In this document: positions 24,449 through 39,692 of the stretch, piece after piece | Layout: the number at the start of each line of letters is the position of its first letter | Numbering within the stretch: the stretch's first letter is position 1 | Source of the DNA: Azorinus chamasolen | Taxonomy: Eukaryota; Mollusca; Bivalvia; Cardiida; Solecurtidae | NCBI GenBank assembly: GCA_963576725.1 | Contig: OY755252.1 | Span: forward strand, 22,158,450-22,222,449 | DNA: 64,000 bases | Direction: 5' to 3' | The notes under the pieces: model-generated | What the model was told of the DNA's origin: nothing | What the model saw: only the letters and a program-made list of their open reading frames with translations | Databases searched by the model: none | Made by a program: the position numbers and the translations under genes

Positions 24449-26986
24449 TTTGTTGAATTTCAAGCATTTTTTATTAAATTGAGAAATTTTGGCTAATGAC
24501 GGGCAACTTTGAAGTGTCGGTATTGCCCGAAAGCCTTCCTAAAATTGCCTTAGGCTACTTTTTGACATCTCCCTGCTGGAGAAATATCTTTTTCTGGAAT
24601 CAAAGGTCCCTCATATGTATCAAATTTGGCAAAGTAAAGTATTTCGTGAAGTTTCGGACATATTCCAGCATTTAGCATCTCATAAATTTAGCTTGAAGCG
24701 CATAAATCGCAGTTTTTCATTGGATCTAGCCGCGCGACCGACTCTTTCGGTGCTTCCTGTCATTTTATTTGGCTCTTCCAATGTGTTTTCTTACATAATT
24801 TCCAAGATCTAATATTCATCTCAATCAAATTTGCATTTTCAGAGTGTCTCTTTCTAGTTTTATTGCATTTTTTCTACATTTAATAACTTTAACAGTGCAG
24901 AGCTCTACATAAATTGTAACCGCTAAAGATTGTTCATCAAGCATGCAAAGCGGGCGACTCTTAACCCTTATTTGTAGCTTCAGACAGACGCGACTGTAAT
25001 TTCTGTGGCTGCTAAGCAAGGGAAAAGAATGCTATTTCTATTTCTGAAATCTATTTGTATCTGCTGGCATTGAGTTTTGAAGTTTGAGTGCCCTCTGTTA
25101 TGGGGTTCTTTGAATATGGTGAAGCTAAGTTGGTCAGATGACTTTAGAAAGGTAACAAAGCATTGTTTTTATTGTGAATTTCTCATAACTTGACAGTTTC
25201 ACTAAAGAAACAACAATATTTAGCTAAATCATAACATAAACACTCAAATTAGAGTTCTGAACATGTATCTTAAAGCATTTTTCAAGGATTTTTGTATATT
25301 TTATGTGGTTTCCCTGTTTTTCAGGCCTTGGCGGCACATCACGAAGGACACATTTTTTCCATAGTTTGGCTTTGTGTGGCATATTCTTTGAGCCGGTTCT
25401 TTGCACTGGGGTAGGAACCATGTACAACACCACTGAGCATGACAGGAAATACCAGCCGGTCTATGGTGAAAAGGCTTTTGCGGCTACTCGGTGCTGCTTC
25501 CGCCGAAGCCGGCTACATGCGGCCGAGATCTTCGATTAATGCTGACAGTGACTGAAGGTATGCAAACCATAGGAAGCAATGTCCTTTTATGCTAAAATTA
25601 ACCCTGCACTGTTGAGTGAAATCTGATTGGGCAGTCTTTTTCTGCTTCTTGTGCTTGAAATACCCTTCTGGAAAGGAGAGGTGCCTGTCGCGGGGGCATG
25701 AAAGCCGACTCATACCGTACATCTTCTTTAGGGCGCTGATCACAAGCGACGATCATTTCAACCCGATTTAGCATTTCGAGCTTGCTTGTCCATGCTAAAA
25801 TAAGGATCTGGATCCAAATTCAGTATAAGATCTTAATGATTAGGCCATTTTATAGACAATTTTAGTCTTAAACTGAAGAATTTCAGCCAAATTTTACACC
25901 AGTTATCACTAAAATATCCAGTTTAAGGGTATTTTTTGTGAATCAGAGTTAATAATTTGGCTGTTTTCTAACAGATCAATGCCTGAGAGATGCTATGCCT
26001 TTTATTTCATCAAGATCAAATGAAAACTTTTCAAGAAATTAGGATTTTAGTTTTCGCCTACATCGCCATCTAACAGCTTATTCCGCATAGCCAATTTAGC
26101 CGACTGGGGTCGACTTTTCGAAAGCTCCCAGATCATTCAAATATGGTCAGATCAGCTTGCTTTTTGTTGTTTTTCAGTCAAAATAATCTAAATACTTAGA
26201 CTAATTTGAAAGATACTGTTTCAAATAAGATTGGGGGTATACTCTGGTGTGACCCCGGTGAGCAATTGCTTCCGGAGGTCGTAGTACAGTAAGAAGTAGT
26301 TCTTTAGAACTGCAGTGCTTTAAATATAAGCTAATAAGTGTCTCTTAAGAACTTGACAGGCTGAATAATTGCATATTTTCAAGTTATTGTGTGTATTCTC
26401 TGCCCATTGGGGTCATTTTTTGTGACTCTCTTGCAGGACTACTTCCTCTGGTGGATGTTGGGAAATATGTGTGTGGAGCGTCAGAATGGCCCAAATTTAA
26501 AGCGAAAATAGACGGTGTGTACATACTTTTGTATGTAGCGAAAAAAGTCAACGTTCTTGACCTTGTTTTCTGGTGATCTAGAGACTGTGTTTGGACTAAA
26601 TATGAACGTGTTAAGAGGGTATAACCCAAATCTATGCCTGGAAGTAGCTATGGGATGCAGAAAATGCCTGTTTTTACATAGAATAAAGAAGGGCAAAAGT
26701 GACCGGGCTCACACCTATAACAGAAACTGTTAAAATGGAATATCTTCAAAACGGTAAGGATTACTGCCCTGAAATTTCACATGTTGGTAATTTATGACTA
26801 AAGAAGCTTGCACATGAGAGAGTTTTCAACAGATCTCAGTAAATTTGAAGAAATTGAGATTTTTAAAAAAAATGTGTTAAACGGTTCAGTATAAAGACCT
26901 CTCCTGCACTTATATCAGACTATTTGGCCTTGATAGGCTCTGTGATCTGGATCTAAACAGCATAGAACAACCCGGCTGAGTATATT
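24449..26986 (+). repeat. Array unit 11, 2,538 bp, haplotype A/TTAT-
   Basis: A at 25240. Element at 26246-26715, short junction. Confidence 0.95.
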
Positions 26987-29528
26987 TTTGTTGAATTTCA
27001 AGCATTTTTTATTAAATTGAGAAATTTTGGCTAATGACGGGCAACTTTGAAGTGTCGGTATTGCCCGAAAGCCTTCCTAAAATTGCCTTAGGCTACTTTT
27101 TGACATCTCCCTGCTGGAGAAATATCTTTTTCTGGAATCAAAGGTCCCTCATATGTATCAAATTTGGCAAAGTAAAGTATTTCGTGAAGTTTCGGACATA
27201 TTCCAGCATTTAGCATCTCATAAATTTAGCTTGAAGCGCATAAATCGCAGTTTTTCATTGGATCTAGCCGCGCGACCGACTCTTTCGGTGCTTCCTGTCA
27301 TTTTATTTGGCTCTTCCAATGTGTTTTCTTACATAATTTCCAAGATCTAATATTCATCTCAATCAAATTTGCATTTTCAGAGTGTCTCTTTCTAGTTTTA
27401 TTGCATTTTTTCTACATTTAATAACTTTAACAGTGCAGAGCTCTACATAAATTGTAACCGCTAAAGATTGTTCATCAAGCATGCAAAGCGGGCGACTCTT
27501 AACCCTTATTTGTAGCTTCAGACAGACGCGACTGTAATTTCTGTGGCTGCTAAGCAAGGGAAAAGAATGCTATTTCTATTTCTGAAATCTATTTGTATCT
27601 GCTGGCATTGAGTTTTGAAGTTTGAGTGCCCTCTGTTATGGGGTTCTTTGAATATGGTGAAGCTAAGTTGGTCAGATGACTTTAGAAAGGTAACAAAGCA
27701 TTGTTTTTATTGTGAATTTCTCATAACTTGACAGTTTCACTAAAGAAACAACAATATTTAGCTAAATCATAACATAAACACTCAAATTAGAGTTCTGAAC
27801 ATGTATCTTAAAGCATTTTTCAAGGATTTTTGTATATTTTATGTGGTTTCCCTGTTTTTCAGGCCTTGGCGGCACATCACGAAGGACACATTTTTTCCAT
27901 AGTTTGGCTTTGTGTGGCATATTCTTTGAGCCGGTTCTTTGCACTGGGGTAGGAACCATGTACAACACCACTGAGCATGACAGGAAATACCAGCCGGTCT
28001 ATGGTGAAAAGGCTTTTGCGGCTACTCGGTGCTGCTTCCGCCGAAGCCGGCTACATGCGGCCGAGATCTTCGATTAATGCTGACAGTGACTGAAGGTATG
28101 CAAACCATAGGAAGCAATGTCCTTTTATGCTAAAATTAACCCTGCACTGTTGAGTGAAATCTGATTGGGCAGTCTTTTTCTGCTTCTTGTGCTTGAAATA
28201 CCCTTCTGGAAAGGAGAGGTGCCTGTCGCGGGGGCATGAAAGCCGACTCATACCGTACATCTTCTTTAGGGCGCTGATCACAAGCGACGATCATTTCAAC
28301 CCGATTTAGCATTTCGAGCTTGCTTGTCCATGCTAAAATAAGGATCTGGATCCAAATTCAGTATAAGATCTTAATGATTAGGCCATTTTATAGACAATTT
28401 TAGTCTTAAACTGAAGAATTTCAGCCAAATTTTACACCAGTTATCACTAAAATATCCAGTTTAAGGGTATTTTTTGTGAATCAGAGTTAATAATTTGGCT
28501 GTTTTCTAACAGATCAATGCCTGAGAGATGCTATGCCTTTTATTTCATCAAGATCAAATGAAAACTTTTCAAGAAATTAGGATTTTAGTTTTCGCCTACA
28601 TCGCCATCTAACAGCTTATTCCGCATAGCCAATTTAGCCGACTGGGGTCGACTTTTCGAAAGCTCCCAGATCATTCAAATATGGTCAGATCAGCTTGCTT
28701 TTTGTTGTTTTTCAGTCAAAATAATCTAAATACTTAGACTAATTTGAAAGATACTGTTTCAAATAAGATTGGGGGTATACTCTGGTGTGACCCCGGTGAG
28801 CAATTGCTTCCGGAGGTCGTAGTACAGTAAGAAGTAGTTCTTTAGAACTGCAGTGCTTTAAATATAAGCTAATAAGTGTCTCTTAAGAACTTGACAGGCT
28901 GAATAATTGCATATTTTCAAGTTATTGTGTGTATTCTCTGCCCATTGGGGTCATTTTTTGTGACTCTCTTGCAGGACTACTTCCTCTGGTGGATGTTGGG
29001 AAATATGTGTGTGGAGCGTCAGAATGGCCCAAATTTAAAGCGAAAATAGACGGTGTGTACATACTTTTGTATGTAGCGAAAAAAGTCAACGTTCTTGACC
29101 TTGTTTTCTGGTGATCTAGAGACTGTGTTTGGACTAAATATGAACGTGTTAAGAGGGTATAACCCAAATCTATGCCTGGAAGTAGCTATGGGATGCAGAA
29201 AATGCCTGTTTTTACATAGAATAAAGAAGGGCAAAAGTGACCGGGCTCACACCTTATTATAACAGAAACTGTTAAAATGGAATATCTTCAAAACGGTAAG
29301 GATTACTGCCCTGAAATTTCACATGTTGGTAATTTATGACTAAAGAAGCTTGCACATGAGAGAGTTTTCAACAGATCTCAGTAAATTTGAAGAAATTGAG
29401 ATTTTTAAAAAAAATGTGTTAAACGGTTCAGTATAAAGACCTCTCCTGCACTTATATCAGACTATTTGGCCTTGATAGGCTCTGTGATCTGGATCTAAAC
29501 AGCATAGAACAACCCGGCTGAGTATATT
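26987..29528 (+). repeat. Array unit 12, 2,542 bp, haplotype A/TTAT+
   Basis: A at 27778. Element at 28784-29253, long junction. First of three consecutive A/TTAT+ units. Confidence 0.95.
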
Positions 29529-32070
29529 TTTGTTGAATTTCAAGCATTTTTTATTAAATTGAGAAATTTTGGCTAATGACGGGCAACTTTGAAGTGTCGG
29601 TATTGCCCGAAAGCCTTCCTAAAATTGCCTTAGGCTACTTTTTGACATCTCCCTGCTGGAGAAATATCTTTTTCTGGAATCAAAGGTCCCTCATATGTAT
29701 CAAATTTGGCAAAGTAAAGTATTTCGTGAAGTTTCGGACATATTCCAGCATTTAGCATCTCATAAATTTAGCTTGAAGCGCATAAATCGCAGTTTTTCAT
29801 TGGATCTAGCCGCGCGACCGACTCTTTCGGTGCTTCCTGTCATTTTATTTGGCTCTTCCAATGTGTTTTCTTACATAATTTCCAAGATCTAATATTCATC
29901 TCAATCAAATTTGCATTTTCAGAGTGTCTCTTTCTAGTTTTATTGCATTTTTTCTACATTTAATAACTTTAACAGTGCAGAGCTCTACATAAATTGTAAC
30001 CGCTAAAGATTGTTCATCAAGCATGCAAAGCGGGCGACTCTTAACCCTTATTTGTAGCTTCAGACAGACGCGACTGTAATTTCTGTGGCTGCTAAGCAAG
30101 GGAAAAGAATGCTATTTCTATTTCTGAAATCTATTTGTATCTGCTGGCATTGAGTTTTGAAGTTTGAGTGCCCTCTGTTATGGGGTTCTTTGAATATGGT
30201 GAAGCTAAGTTGGTCAGATGACTTTAGAAAGGTAACAAAGCATTGTTTTTATTGTGAATTTCTCATAACTTGACAGTTTCACTAAAGAAACAACAATATT
30301 TAGCTAAATCATAACATAAACACTCAAATTAGAGTTCTGAACATGTATCTTAAAGCATTTTTCAAGGATTTTTGTATATTTTATGTGGTTTCCCTGTTTT
30401 TCAGGCCTTGGCGGCACATCACGAAGGACACATTTTTTCCATAGTTTGGCTTTGTGTGGCATATTCTTTGAGCCGGTTCTTTGCACTGGGGTAGGAACCA
30501 TGTACAACACCACTGAGCATGACAGGAAATACCAGCCGGTCTATGGTGAAAAGGCTTTTGCGGCTACTCGGTGCTGCTTCCGCCGAAGCCGGCTACATGC
30601 GGCCGAGATCTTCGATTAATGCTGACAGTGACTGAAGGTATGCAAACCATAGGAAGCAATGTCCTTTTATGCTAAAATTAACCCTGCACTGTTGAGTGAA
30701 ATCTGATTGGGCAGTCTTTTTCTGCTTCTTGTGCTTGAAATACCCTTCTGGAAAGGAGAGGTGCCTGTCGCGGGGGCATGAAAGCCGACTCATACCGTAC
30801 ATCTTCTTTAGGGCGCTGATCACAAGCGACGATCATTTCAACCCGATTTAGCATTTCGAGCTTGCTTGTCCATGCTAAAATAAGGATCTGGATCCAAATT
30901 CAGTATAAGATCTTAATGATTAGGCCATTTTATAGACAATTTTAGTCTTAAACTGAAGAATTTCAGCCAAATTTTACACCAGTTATCACTAAAATATCCA
31001 GTTTAAGGGTATTTTTTGTGAATCAGAGTTAATAATTTGGCTGTTTTCTAACAGATCAATGCCTGAGAGATGCTATGCCTTTTATTTCATCAAGATCAAA
31101 TGAAAACTTTTCAAGAAATTAGGATTTTAGTTTTCGCCTACATCGCCATCTAACAGCTTATTCCGCATAGCCAATTTAGCCGACTGGGGTCGACTTTTCG
31201 AAAGCTCCCAGATCATTCAAATATGGTCAGATCAGCTTGCTTTTTGTTGTTTTTCAGTCAAAATAATCTAAATACTTAGACTAATTTGAAAGATACTGTT
31301 TCAAATAAGATTGGGGGTATACTCTGGTGTGACCCCGGTGAGCAATTGCTTCCGGAGGTCGTAGTACAGTAAGAAGTAGTTCTTTAGAACTGCAGTGCTT
31401 TAAATATAAGCTAATAAGTGTCTCTTAAGAACTTGACAGGCTGAATAATTGCATATTTTCAAGTTATTGTGTGTATTCTCTGCCCATTGGGGTCATTTTT
31501 TGTGACTCTCTTGCAGGACTACTTCCTCTGGTGGATGTTGGGAAATATGTGTGTGGAGCGTCAGAATGGCCCAAATTTAAAGCGAAAATAGACGGTGTGT
31601 ACATACTTTTGTATGTAGCGAAAAAAGTCAACGTTCTTGACCTTGTTTTCTGGTGATCTAGAGACTGTGTTTGGACTAAATATGAACGTGTTAAGAGGGT
31701 ATAACCCAAATCTATGCCTGGAAGTAGCTATGGGATGCAGAAAATGCCTGTTTTTACATAGAATAAAGAAGGGCAAAAGTGACCGGGCTCACACCTTATT
31801 ATAACAGAAACTGTTAAAATGGAATATCTTCAAAACGGTAAGGATTACTGCCCTGAAATTTCACATGTTGGTAATTTATGACTAAAGAAGCTTGCACATG
31901 AGAGAGTTTTCAACAGATCTCAGTAAATTTGAAGAAATTGAGATTTTTAAAAAAAATGTGTTAAACGGTTCAGTATAAAGACCTCTCCTGCACTTATATC
32001 AGACTATTTGGCCTTGATAGGCTCTGTGATCTGGATCTAAACAGCATAGAACAACCCGGCTGAGTATATT
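29529..32070 (+). repeat. Array unit 13, 2,542 bp, haplotype A/TTAT+
   Basis: A at 30320. Element at 31326-31795, long junction. Confidence 0.95.
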
Positions 32071-34612
32071 TTTGTTGAATTTCAAGCATTTTTTATTAAA
32101 TTGAGAAATTTTGGCTAATGACGGGCAACTTTGAAGTGTCGGTATTGCCCGAAAGCCTTCCTAAAATTGCCTTAGGCTACTTTTTGACATCTCCCTGCTG
32201 GAGAAATATCTTTTTCTGGAATCAAAGGTCCCTCATATGTATCAAATTTGGCAAAGTAAAGTATTTCGTGAAGTTTCGGACATATTCCAGCATTTAGCAT
32301 CTCATAAATTTAGCTTGAAGCGCATAAATCGCAGTTTTTCATTGGATCTAGCCGCGCGACCGACTCTTTCGGTGCTTCCTGTCATTTTATTTGGCTCTTC
32401 CAATGTGTTTTCTTACATAATTTCCAAGATCTAATATTCATCTCAATCAAATTTGCATTTTCAGAGTGTCTCTTTCTAGTTTTATTGCATTTTTTCTACA
32501 TTTAATAACTTTAACAGTGCAGAGCTCTACATAAATTGTAACCGCTAAAGATTGTTCATCAAGCATGCAAAGCGGGCGACTCTTAACCCTTATTTGTAGC
32601 TTCAGACAGACGCGACTGTAATTTCTGTGGCTGCTAAGCAAGGGAAAAGAATGCTATTTCTATTTCTGAAATCTATTTGTATCTGCTGGCATTGAGTTTT
32701 GAAGTTTGAGTGCCCTCTGTTATGGGGTTCTTTGAATATGGTGAAGCTAAGTTGGTCAGATGACTTTAGAAAGGTAACAAAGCATTGTTTTTATTGTGAA
32801 TTTCTCATAACTTGACAGTTTCACTAAAGAAACAACAATATTTAGCTAAATCATAACATAAACACTCAAATTAGAGTTCTGAACATGTATCTTAAAGCAT
32901 TTTTCAAGGATTTTTGTATATTTTATGTGGTTTCCCTGTTTTTCAGGCCTTGGCGGCACATCACGAAGGACACATTTTTTCCATAGTTTGGCTTTGTGTG
33001 GCATATTCTTTGAGCCGGTTCTTTGCACTGGGGTAGGAACCATGTACAACACCACTGAGCATGACAGGAAATACCAGCCGGTCTATGGTGAAAAGGCTTT
33101 TGCGGCTACTCGGTGCTGCTTCCGCCGAAGCCGGCTACATGCGGCCGAGATCTTCGATTAATGCTGACAGTGACTGAAGGTATGCAAACCATAGGAAGCA
33201 ATGTCCTTTTATGCTAAAATTAACCCTGCACTGTTGAGTGAAATCTGATTGGGCAGTCTTTTTCTGCTTCTTGTGCTTGAAATACCCTTCTGGAAAGGAG
33301 AGGTGCCTGTCGCGGGGGCATGAAAGCCGACTCATACCGTACATCTTCTTTAGGGCGCTGATCACAAGCGACGATCATTTCAACCCGATTTAGCATTTCG
33401 AGCTTGCTTGTCCATGCTAAAATAAGGATCTGGATCCAAATTCAGTATAAGATCTTAATGATTAGGCCATTTTATAGACAATTTTAGTCTTAAACTGAAG
33501 AATTTCAGCCAAATTTTACACCAGTTATCACTAAAATATCCAGTTTAAGGGTATTTTTTGTGAATCAGAGTTAATAATTTGGCTGTTTTCTAACAGATCA
33601 ATGCCTGAGAGATGCTATGCCTTTTATTTCATCAAGATCAAATGAAAACTTTTCAAGAAATTAGGATTTTAGTTTTCGCCTACATCGCCATCTAACAGCT
33701 TATTCCGCATAGCCAATTTAGCCGACTGGGGTCGACTTTTCGAAAGCTCCCAGATCATTCAAATATGGTCAGATCAGCTTGCTTTTTGTTGTTTTTCAGT
33801 CAAAATAATCTAAATACTTAGACTAATTTGAAAGATACTGTTTCAAATAAGATTGGGGGTATACTCTGGTGTGACCCCGGTGAGCAATTGCTTCCGGAGG
33901 TCGTAGTACAGTAAGAAGTAGTTCTTTAGAACTGCAGTGCTTTAAATATAAGCTAATAAGTGTCTCTTAAGAACTTGACAGGCTGAATAATTGCATATTT
34001 TCAAGTTATTGTGTGTATTCTCTGCCCATTGGGGTCATTTTTTGTGACTCTCTTGCAGGACTACTTCCTCTGGTGGATGTTGGGAAATATGTGTGTGGAG
34101 CGTCAGAATGGCCCAAATTTAAAGCGAAAATAGACGGTGTGTACATACTTTTGTATGTAGCGAAAAAAGTCAACGTTCTTGACCTTGTTTTCTGGTGATC
34201 TAGAGACTGTGTTTGGACTAAATATGAACGTGTTAAGAGGGTATAACCCAAATCTATGCCTGGAAGTAGCTATGGGATGCAGAAAATGCCTGTTTTTACA
34301 TAGAATAAAGAAGGGCAAAAGTGACCGGGCTCACACCTTATTATAACAGAAACTGTTAAAATGGAATATCTTCAAAACGGTAAGGATTACTGCCCTGAAA
34401 TTTCACATGTTGGTAATTTATGACTAAAGAAGCTTGCACATGAGAGAGTTTTCAACAGATCTCAGTAAATTTGAAGAAATTGAGATTTTTAAAAAAAATG
34501 TGTTAAACGGTTCAGTATAAAGACCTCTCCTGCACTTATATCAGACTATTTGGCCTTGATAGGCTCTGTGATCTGGATCTAAACAGCATAGAACAACCCG
34601 GCTGAGTATATT
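32071..34612 (+). repeat. Array unit 14, 2,542 bp, haplotype A/TTAT+
   Basis: A at 32862. Element at 33868-34337, long junction. Confidence 0.95.
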
Positions 34613-37150
34613 TTTGTTGAATTTCAAGCATTTTTTATTAAATTGAGAAATTTTGGCTAATGACGGGCAACTTTGAAGTGTCGGTATTGCCCGAAAGCCT
34701 TCCTAAAATTGCCTTAGGCTACTTTTTGACATCTCCCTGCTGGAGAAATATCTTTTTCTGGAATCAAAGGTCCCTCATATGTATCAAATTTGGCAAAGTA
34801 AAGTATTTCGTGAAGTTTCGGACATATTCCAGCATTTAGCATCTCATAAATTTAGCTTGAAGCGCATAAATCGCAGTTTTTCATTGGATCTAGCCGTGCG
34901 ACCGACTCTTTCGGTGCTTCCTGTCATTTTATTTGGCTCTTCCAATGTGTTTTCTTACATAATTTCCAAGATCTAATATTCATCTCAATCAAATTTGCAT
35001 TTTCAGAGTGTCTCTTTCTAGTTTTATTGCATTTTTTCTACATTTAATAACTTTAACAGTGCAGAGCTCTACATAAATTGTAACCGCTAAAGATTGTTCA
35101 TCAAGCATGCAAAGCGGGCGACTCTTAACCCTTATTTGTAGCTTCAGACAGACGCGACTGTAATTTCTGTGGCTGCTAAGCAAGGGAAAAGAATGCTATT
35201 TCTATTTCTGAAATCTATTTGTATCTGCTGGCATTGAGTTTTGAAGTTTGAGTGCCCTCTGTTATGGGGTTCTTTGAATATGGTGAAGCTAAGTTGGTCA
35301 GATGACTTTAGAAAGGTAACAAAGCATTGTTTTTATTGTGAATTTCTCATAACTTGACAGTTTCACTAAAGAAACAACAATATTTAGCTAAATCATAACA
35401 TAAACATTCAAATTAGAGTTCTGAACATGTATCTTAAAGCATTTTTCAAGGATTTTTGTATATTTTATGTGGTTTCCCTGTTTTTCAGGCCTTGGCGGCA
35501 CATCACGAAGGACACATTTTTTCCATAGTTTGGCTTTGTGTGGCATATTCTTTGAGCCGGTTCTTTGCACTGGGGTAGGAACCATGTACAACACCACTGA
35601 GCATGACAGGAAATACCAGCCGGTCTATGGTGAAAAGGCTTTTGCGGCTACTCGGTGCTGCTTCCGCCGAAGCCGGCTACATGCGGCCGAGATCTTCGAT
35701 TAATGCTGACAGTGACTGAAGGTATGCAAACCATAGGAAGCAATGTCCTTTTATGCTAAAATTAACCCTGCACTGTTGAGTGAAATCTGATTGGGCAGTC
35801 TTTTTCTGCTTCTTGTGCTTGAAATACCCTTCTGGAAAGGAGAGGTGCCTGTCGCGGGGGCATGAAAGCCGACTCATACCGTACATCTTCTTTAGGGCGC
35901 TGATCACAAGCGACGATCATTTCAACCCGATTTAGCATTTCGAGCTTGCTTGTCCATGCTAAAATAAGGATCTGGATCCAAATTCAGTATAAGATCTTAA
36001 TGATTAGGCCATTTTATAGACAATTTTAGTCTTAAACTGAAGAATTTCAGCCAAATTTTACACCAGTTATCACTAAAATATCCAGTTTAAGGGTATTTTT
36101 TGTGAATCAGAGTTAATAATTTGGCTGTTTTCTAACAGATCAATGCCTGAGAGATGCTATGCCTTTTATTTCATCAAGATCAAATGAAAACTTTTCAAGA
36201 AATTAGGATTTTAGTTTTCGCCTACATCGCCATCTAACAGCTTATTCCGCATAGCCAATTTAGCCGACTGGGGTCGACTTTTCGAAAGCTCCCAGATCAT
36301 TCAAATATGGTCAGATCAGCTTGCTTTTTGTTGTTTTTCAGTCAAAATAATCTAAATACTTAGACTAATTTGAAAGATACTGTTTCAAATAAGATTGGGG
36401 GTATACTCTGGTGTGACCCCGGTGAGCAATTGCTTCCGGAGGTCGTAGTACAGTAAGAAGTAGTTCTTTAGAACTGCAGTGCTTTAAATATAAGCTAATA
36501 AGTGTCTCTTAAGAACTTGACAGGCTGAATAATTGCATATTTTCAAGTTATTGTGTGTATTCTCTGCCCATTGGGGTCATTTTTTGTGACTCTCTTGCAG
36601 GACTACTTCCTCTGGTGGATGTTGGGAAATATGTGTGTGGAGCGTCAGAATGGCCCAAATTTAAAGCGAAAATAGACGGTGTGTACATACTTTTGTATGT
36701 AGCGAAAAAAGTCAACGTTCTTGACCTTGTTTTCTGGTGATCTAGAGACTGTGTTTGGACTAAATATGAACGTGTTAAGAGGGTATAACCCAAATCTATG
36801 CCTGGAAGTAGCTATGGGATGCAGAAAATGCCTGTTTTTACATAGAATAAAGAAGGGCAAAAGTGACCGGGCTCACACCTATAACAGAAACTGTTAAAAT
36901 GGAATATCTTCAAAACGGTAAGGATTACTGCCCTGAAATTTCACATGTTGGTAATTTATGACTAAAGAAGCTTGCACATGAGAGAGTTTTCAACAGATCT
37001 CAGTAAATTTGAAGAAATTGAGATTTTTAAAAAAAATGTGTTAAACGGTTCAGTATAAAGACCTCTCCTGCACTTATATCAGACTATTTGGCCTTGATAG
37101 GCTCTGTGATCTGGATCTAAACAGCATAGAACAACCCGGCTGAGTATATT
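34613..37150 (+). repeat. Array unit 15, 2,538 bp, haplotype A/TTAT-, two private changes
   Basis: A at 35404. Element at 36410-36879, short junction. Two private C-to-T changes: 34897, within a CpG (GCCGCGCG in other copies, GCCGTGCG here), and 35407, three bases from the diagnostic A/C site. It is a lone TTAT- unit between TTAT+ neighbours. Confidence 0.95.
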
Positions 37151-39692
37151 TTTGTTGAATTTCAAGCATTTTTTATTAAATTGAGAAATTTTGGCTAATG
37201 ACGGGCAACTTTGAAGTGTCGGTATTGCCCGAAAGCCTTCCTAAAATTGCCTTAGGCTACTTTTTGACATCTCCCTGCTGGAGAAATATCTTTTTCTGGA
37301 ATCAAAGGTCCCTCATATGTATCAAATTTGGCAAAGTAAAGTATTTCGTGAAGTTTCGGACATATTCCAGCATTTAGCATCTCATAAATTTAGCTTGAAG
37401 CGCATAAATCGCAGTTTTTCATTGGATCTAGCCGCGCGACCGACTCTTTCGGTGCTTCCTGTCATTTTATTTGGCTCTTCCAATGTGTTTTCTTACATAA
37501 TTTCCAAGATCTAATATTCATCTCAATCAAATTTGCATTTTCAGAGTGTCTCTTTCTAGTTTTATTGCATTTTTTCTACATTTAATAACTTTAACAGTGC
37601 AGAGCTCTACATAAATTGTAACCGCTAAAGATTGTTCATCAAGCATGCAAAGCGGGCGACTCTTAACCCTTATTTGTAGCTTCAGACAGACGCGACTGTA
37701 ATTTCTGTGGCTGCTAAGCAAGGGAAAAGAATGCTATTTCTATTTCTGAAATCTATTTGTATCTGCTGGCATTGAGTTTTGAAGTTTGAGTGCCCTCTGT
37801 TATGGGGTTCTTTGAATATGGTGAAGCTAAGTTGGTCAGATGACTTTAGAAAGGTAACAAAGCATTGTTTTTATTGTGAATTTCTCATAACTTGACAGTT
37901 TCACTAAAGAAACAACAATATTTAGCTAAATCATAACATAAACACTCAAATTAGAGTTCTGAACATGTATCTTAAAGCATTTTTCAAGGATTTTTGTATA
38001 TTTTATGTGGTTTCCCTGTTTTTCAGGCCTTGGCGGCACATCACGAAGGACACATTTTTTCCATAGTTTGGCTTTGTGTGGCATATTCTTTGAGCCGGTT
38101 CTTTGCACTGGGGTAGGAACCATGTACAACACCACTGAGCATGACAGGAAATACCAGCCGGTCTATGGTGAAAAGGCTTTTGCGGCTACTCGGTGCTGCT
38201 TCCGCCGAAGCCGGCTACATGCGGCCGAGATCTTCGATTAATGCTGACAGTGACTGAAGGTATGCAAACCATAGGAAGCAATGTCCTTTTATGCTAAAAT
38301 TAACCCTGCACTGTTGAGTGAAATCTGATTGGGCAGTCTTTTTCTGCTTCTTGTGCTTGAAATACCCTTCTGGAAAGGAGAGGTGCCTGTCGCGGGGGCA
38401 TGAAAGCCGACTCATACCGTACATCTTCTTTAGGGCGCTGATCACAAGCGACGATCATTTCAACCCGATTTAGCATTTCGAGCTTGCTTGTCCATGCTAA
38501 AATAAGGATCTGGATCCAAATTCAGTATAAGATCTTAATGATTAGGCCATTTTATAGACAATTTTAGTCTTAAACTGAAGAATTTCAGCCAAATTTTACA
38601 CCAGTTATCACTAAAATATCCAGTTTAAGGGTATTTTTTGTGAATCAGAGTTAATAATTTGGCTGTTTTCTAACAGATCAATGCCTGAGAGATGCTATGC
38701 CTTTTATTTCATCAAGATCAAATGAAAACTTTTCAAGAAATTAGGATTTTAGTTTTCGCCTACATCGCCATCTAACAGCTTATTCCGCATAGCCAATTTA
38801 GCCGACTGGGGTCGACTTTTCGAAAGCTCCCAGATCATTCAAATATGGTCAGATCAGCTTGCTTTTTGTTGTTTTTCAGTCAAAATAATCTAAATACTTA
38901 GACTAATTTGAAAGATACTGTTTCAAATAAGATTGGGGGTATACTCTGGTGTGACCCCGGTGAGCAATTGCTTCCGGAGGTCGTAGTACAGTAAGAAGTA
39001 GTTCTTTAGAACTGCAGTGCTTTAAATATAAGCTAATAAGTGTCTCTTAAGAACTTGACAGGCTGAATAATTGCATATTTTCAAGTTATTGTGTGTATTC
39101 TCTGCCCATTGGGGTCATTTTTTGTGACTCTCTTGCAGGACTACTTCCTCTGGTGGATGTTGGGAAATATGTGTGTGGAGCGTCAGAATGGCCCAAATTT
39201 AAAGCGAAAATAGACGGTGTGTACATACTTTTGTATGTAGCGAAAAAAGTCAACGTTCTTGACCTTGTTTTCTGGTGATCTAGAGACTGTGTTTGGACTA
39301 AATATGAACGTGTTAAGAGGGTATAACCCAAATCTATGCCTGGAAGTAGCTATGGGATGCAGAAAATGCCTGTTTTTACATAGAATAAAGAAGGGCAAAA
39401 GTGACCGGGCTCACACCTTATTATAACAGAAACTGTTAAAATGGAATATCTTCAAAACGGTAAGGATTACTGCCCTGAAATTTCACATGTTGGTAATTTA
39501 TGACTAAAGAAGCTTGCACATGAGAGAGTTTTCAACAGATCTCAGTAAATTTGAAGAAATTGAGATTTTTAAAAAAAATGTGTTAAACGGTTCAGTATAA
39601 AGACCTCTCCTGCACTTATATCAGACTATTTGGCCTTGATAGGCTCTGTGATCTGGATCTAAACAGCATAGAACAACCCGGCTGAGTATATT
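37151..39692 (+). repeat. Array unit 16, 2,542 bp, haplotype A/TTAT+
   Basis: A at 37942. Element at 38948-39417, long junction. Confidence 0.95.
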
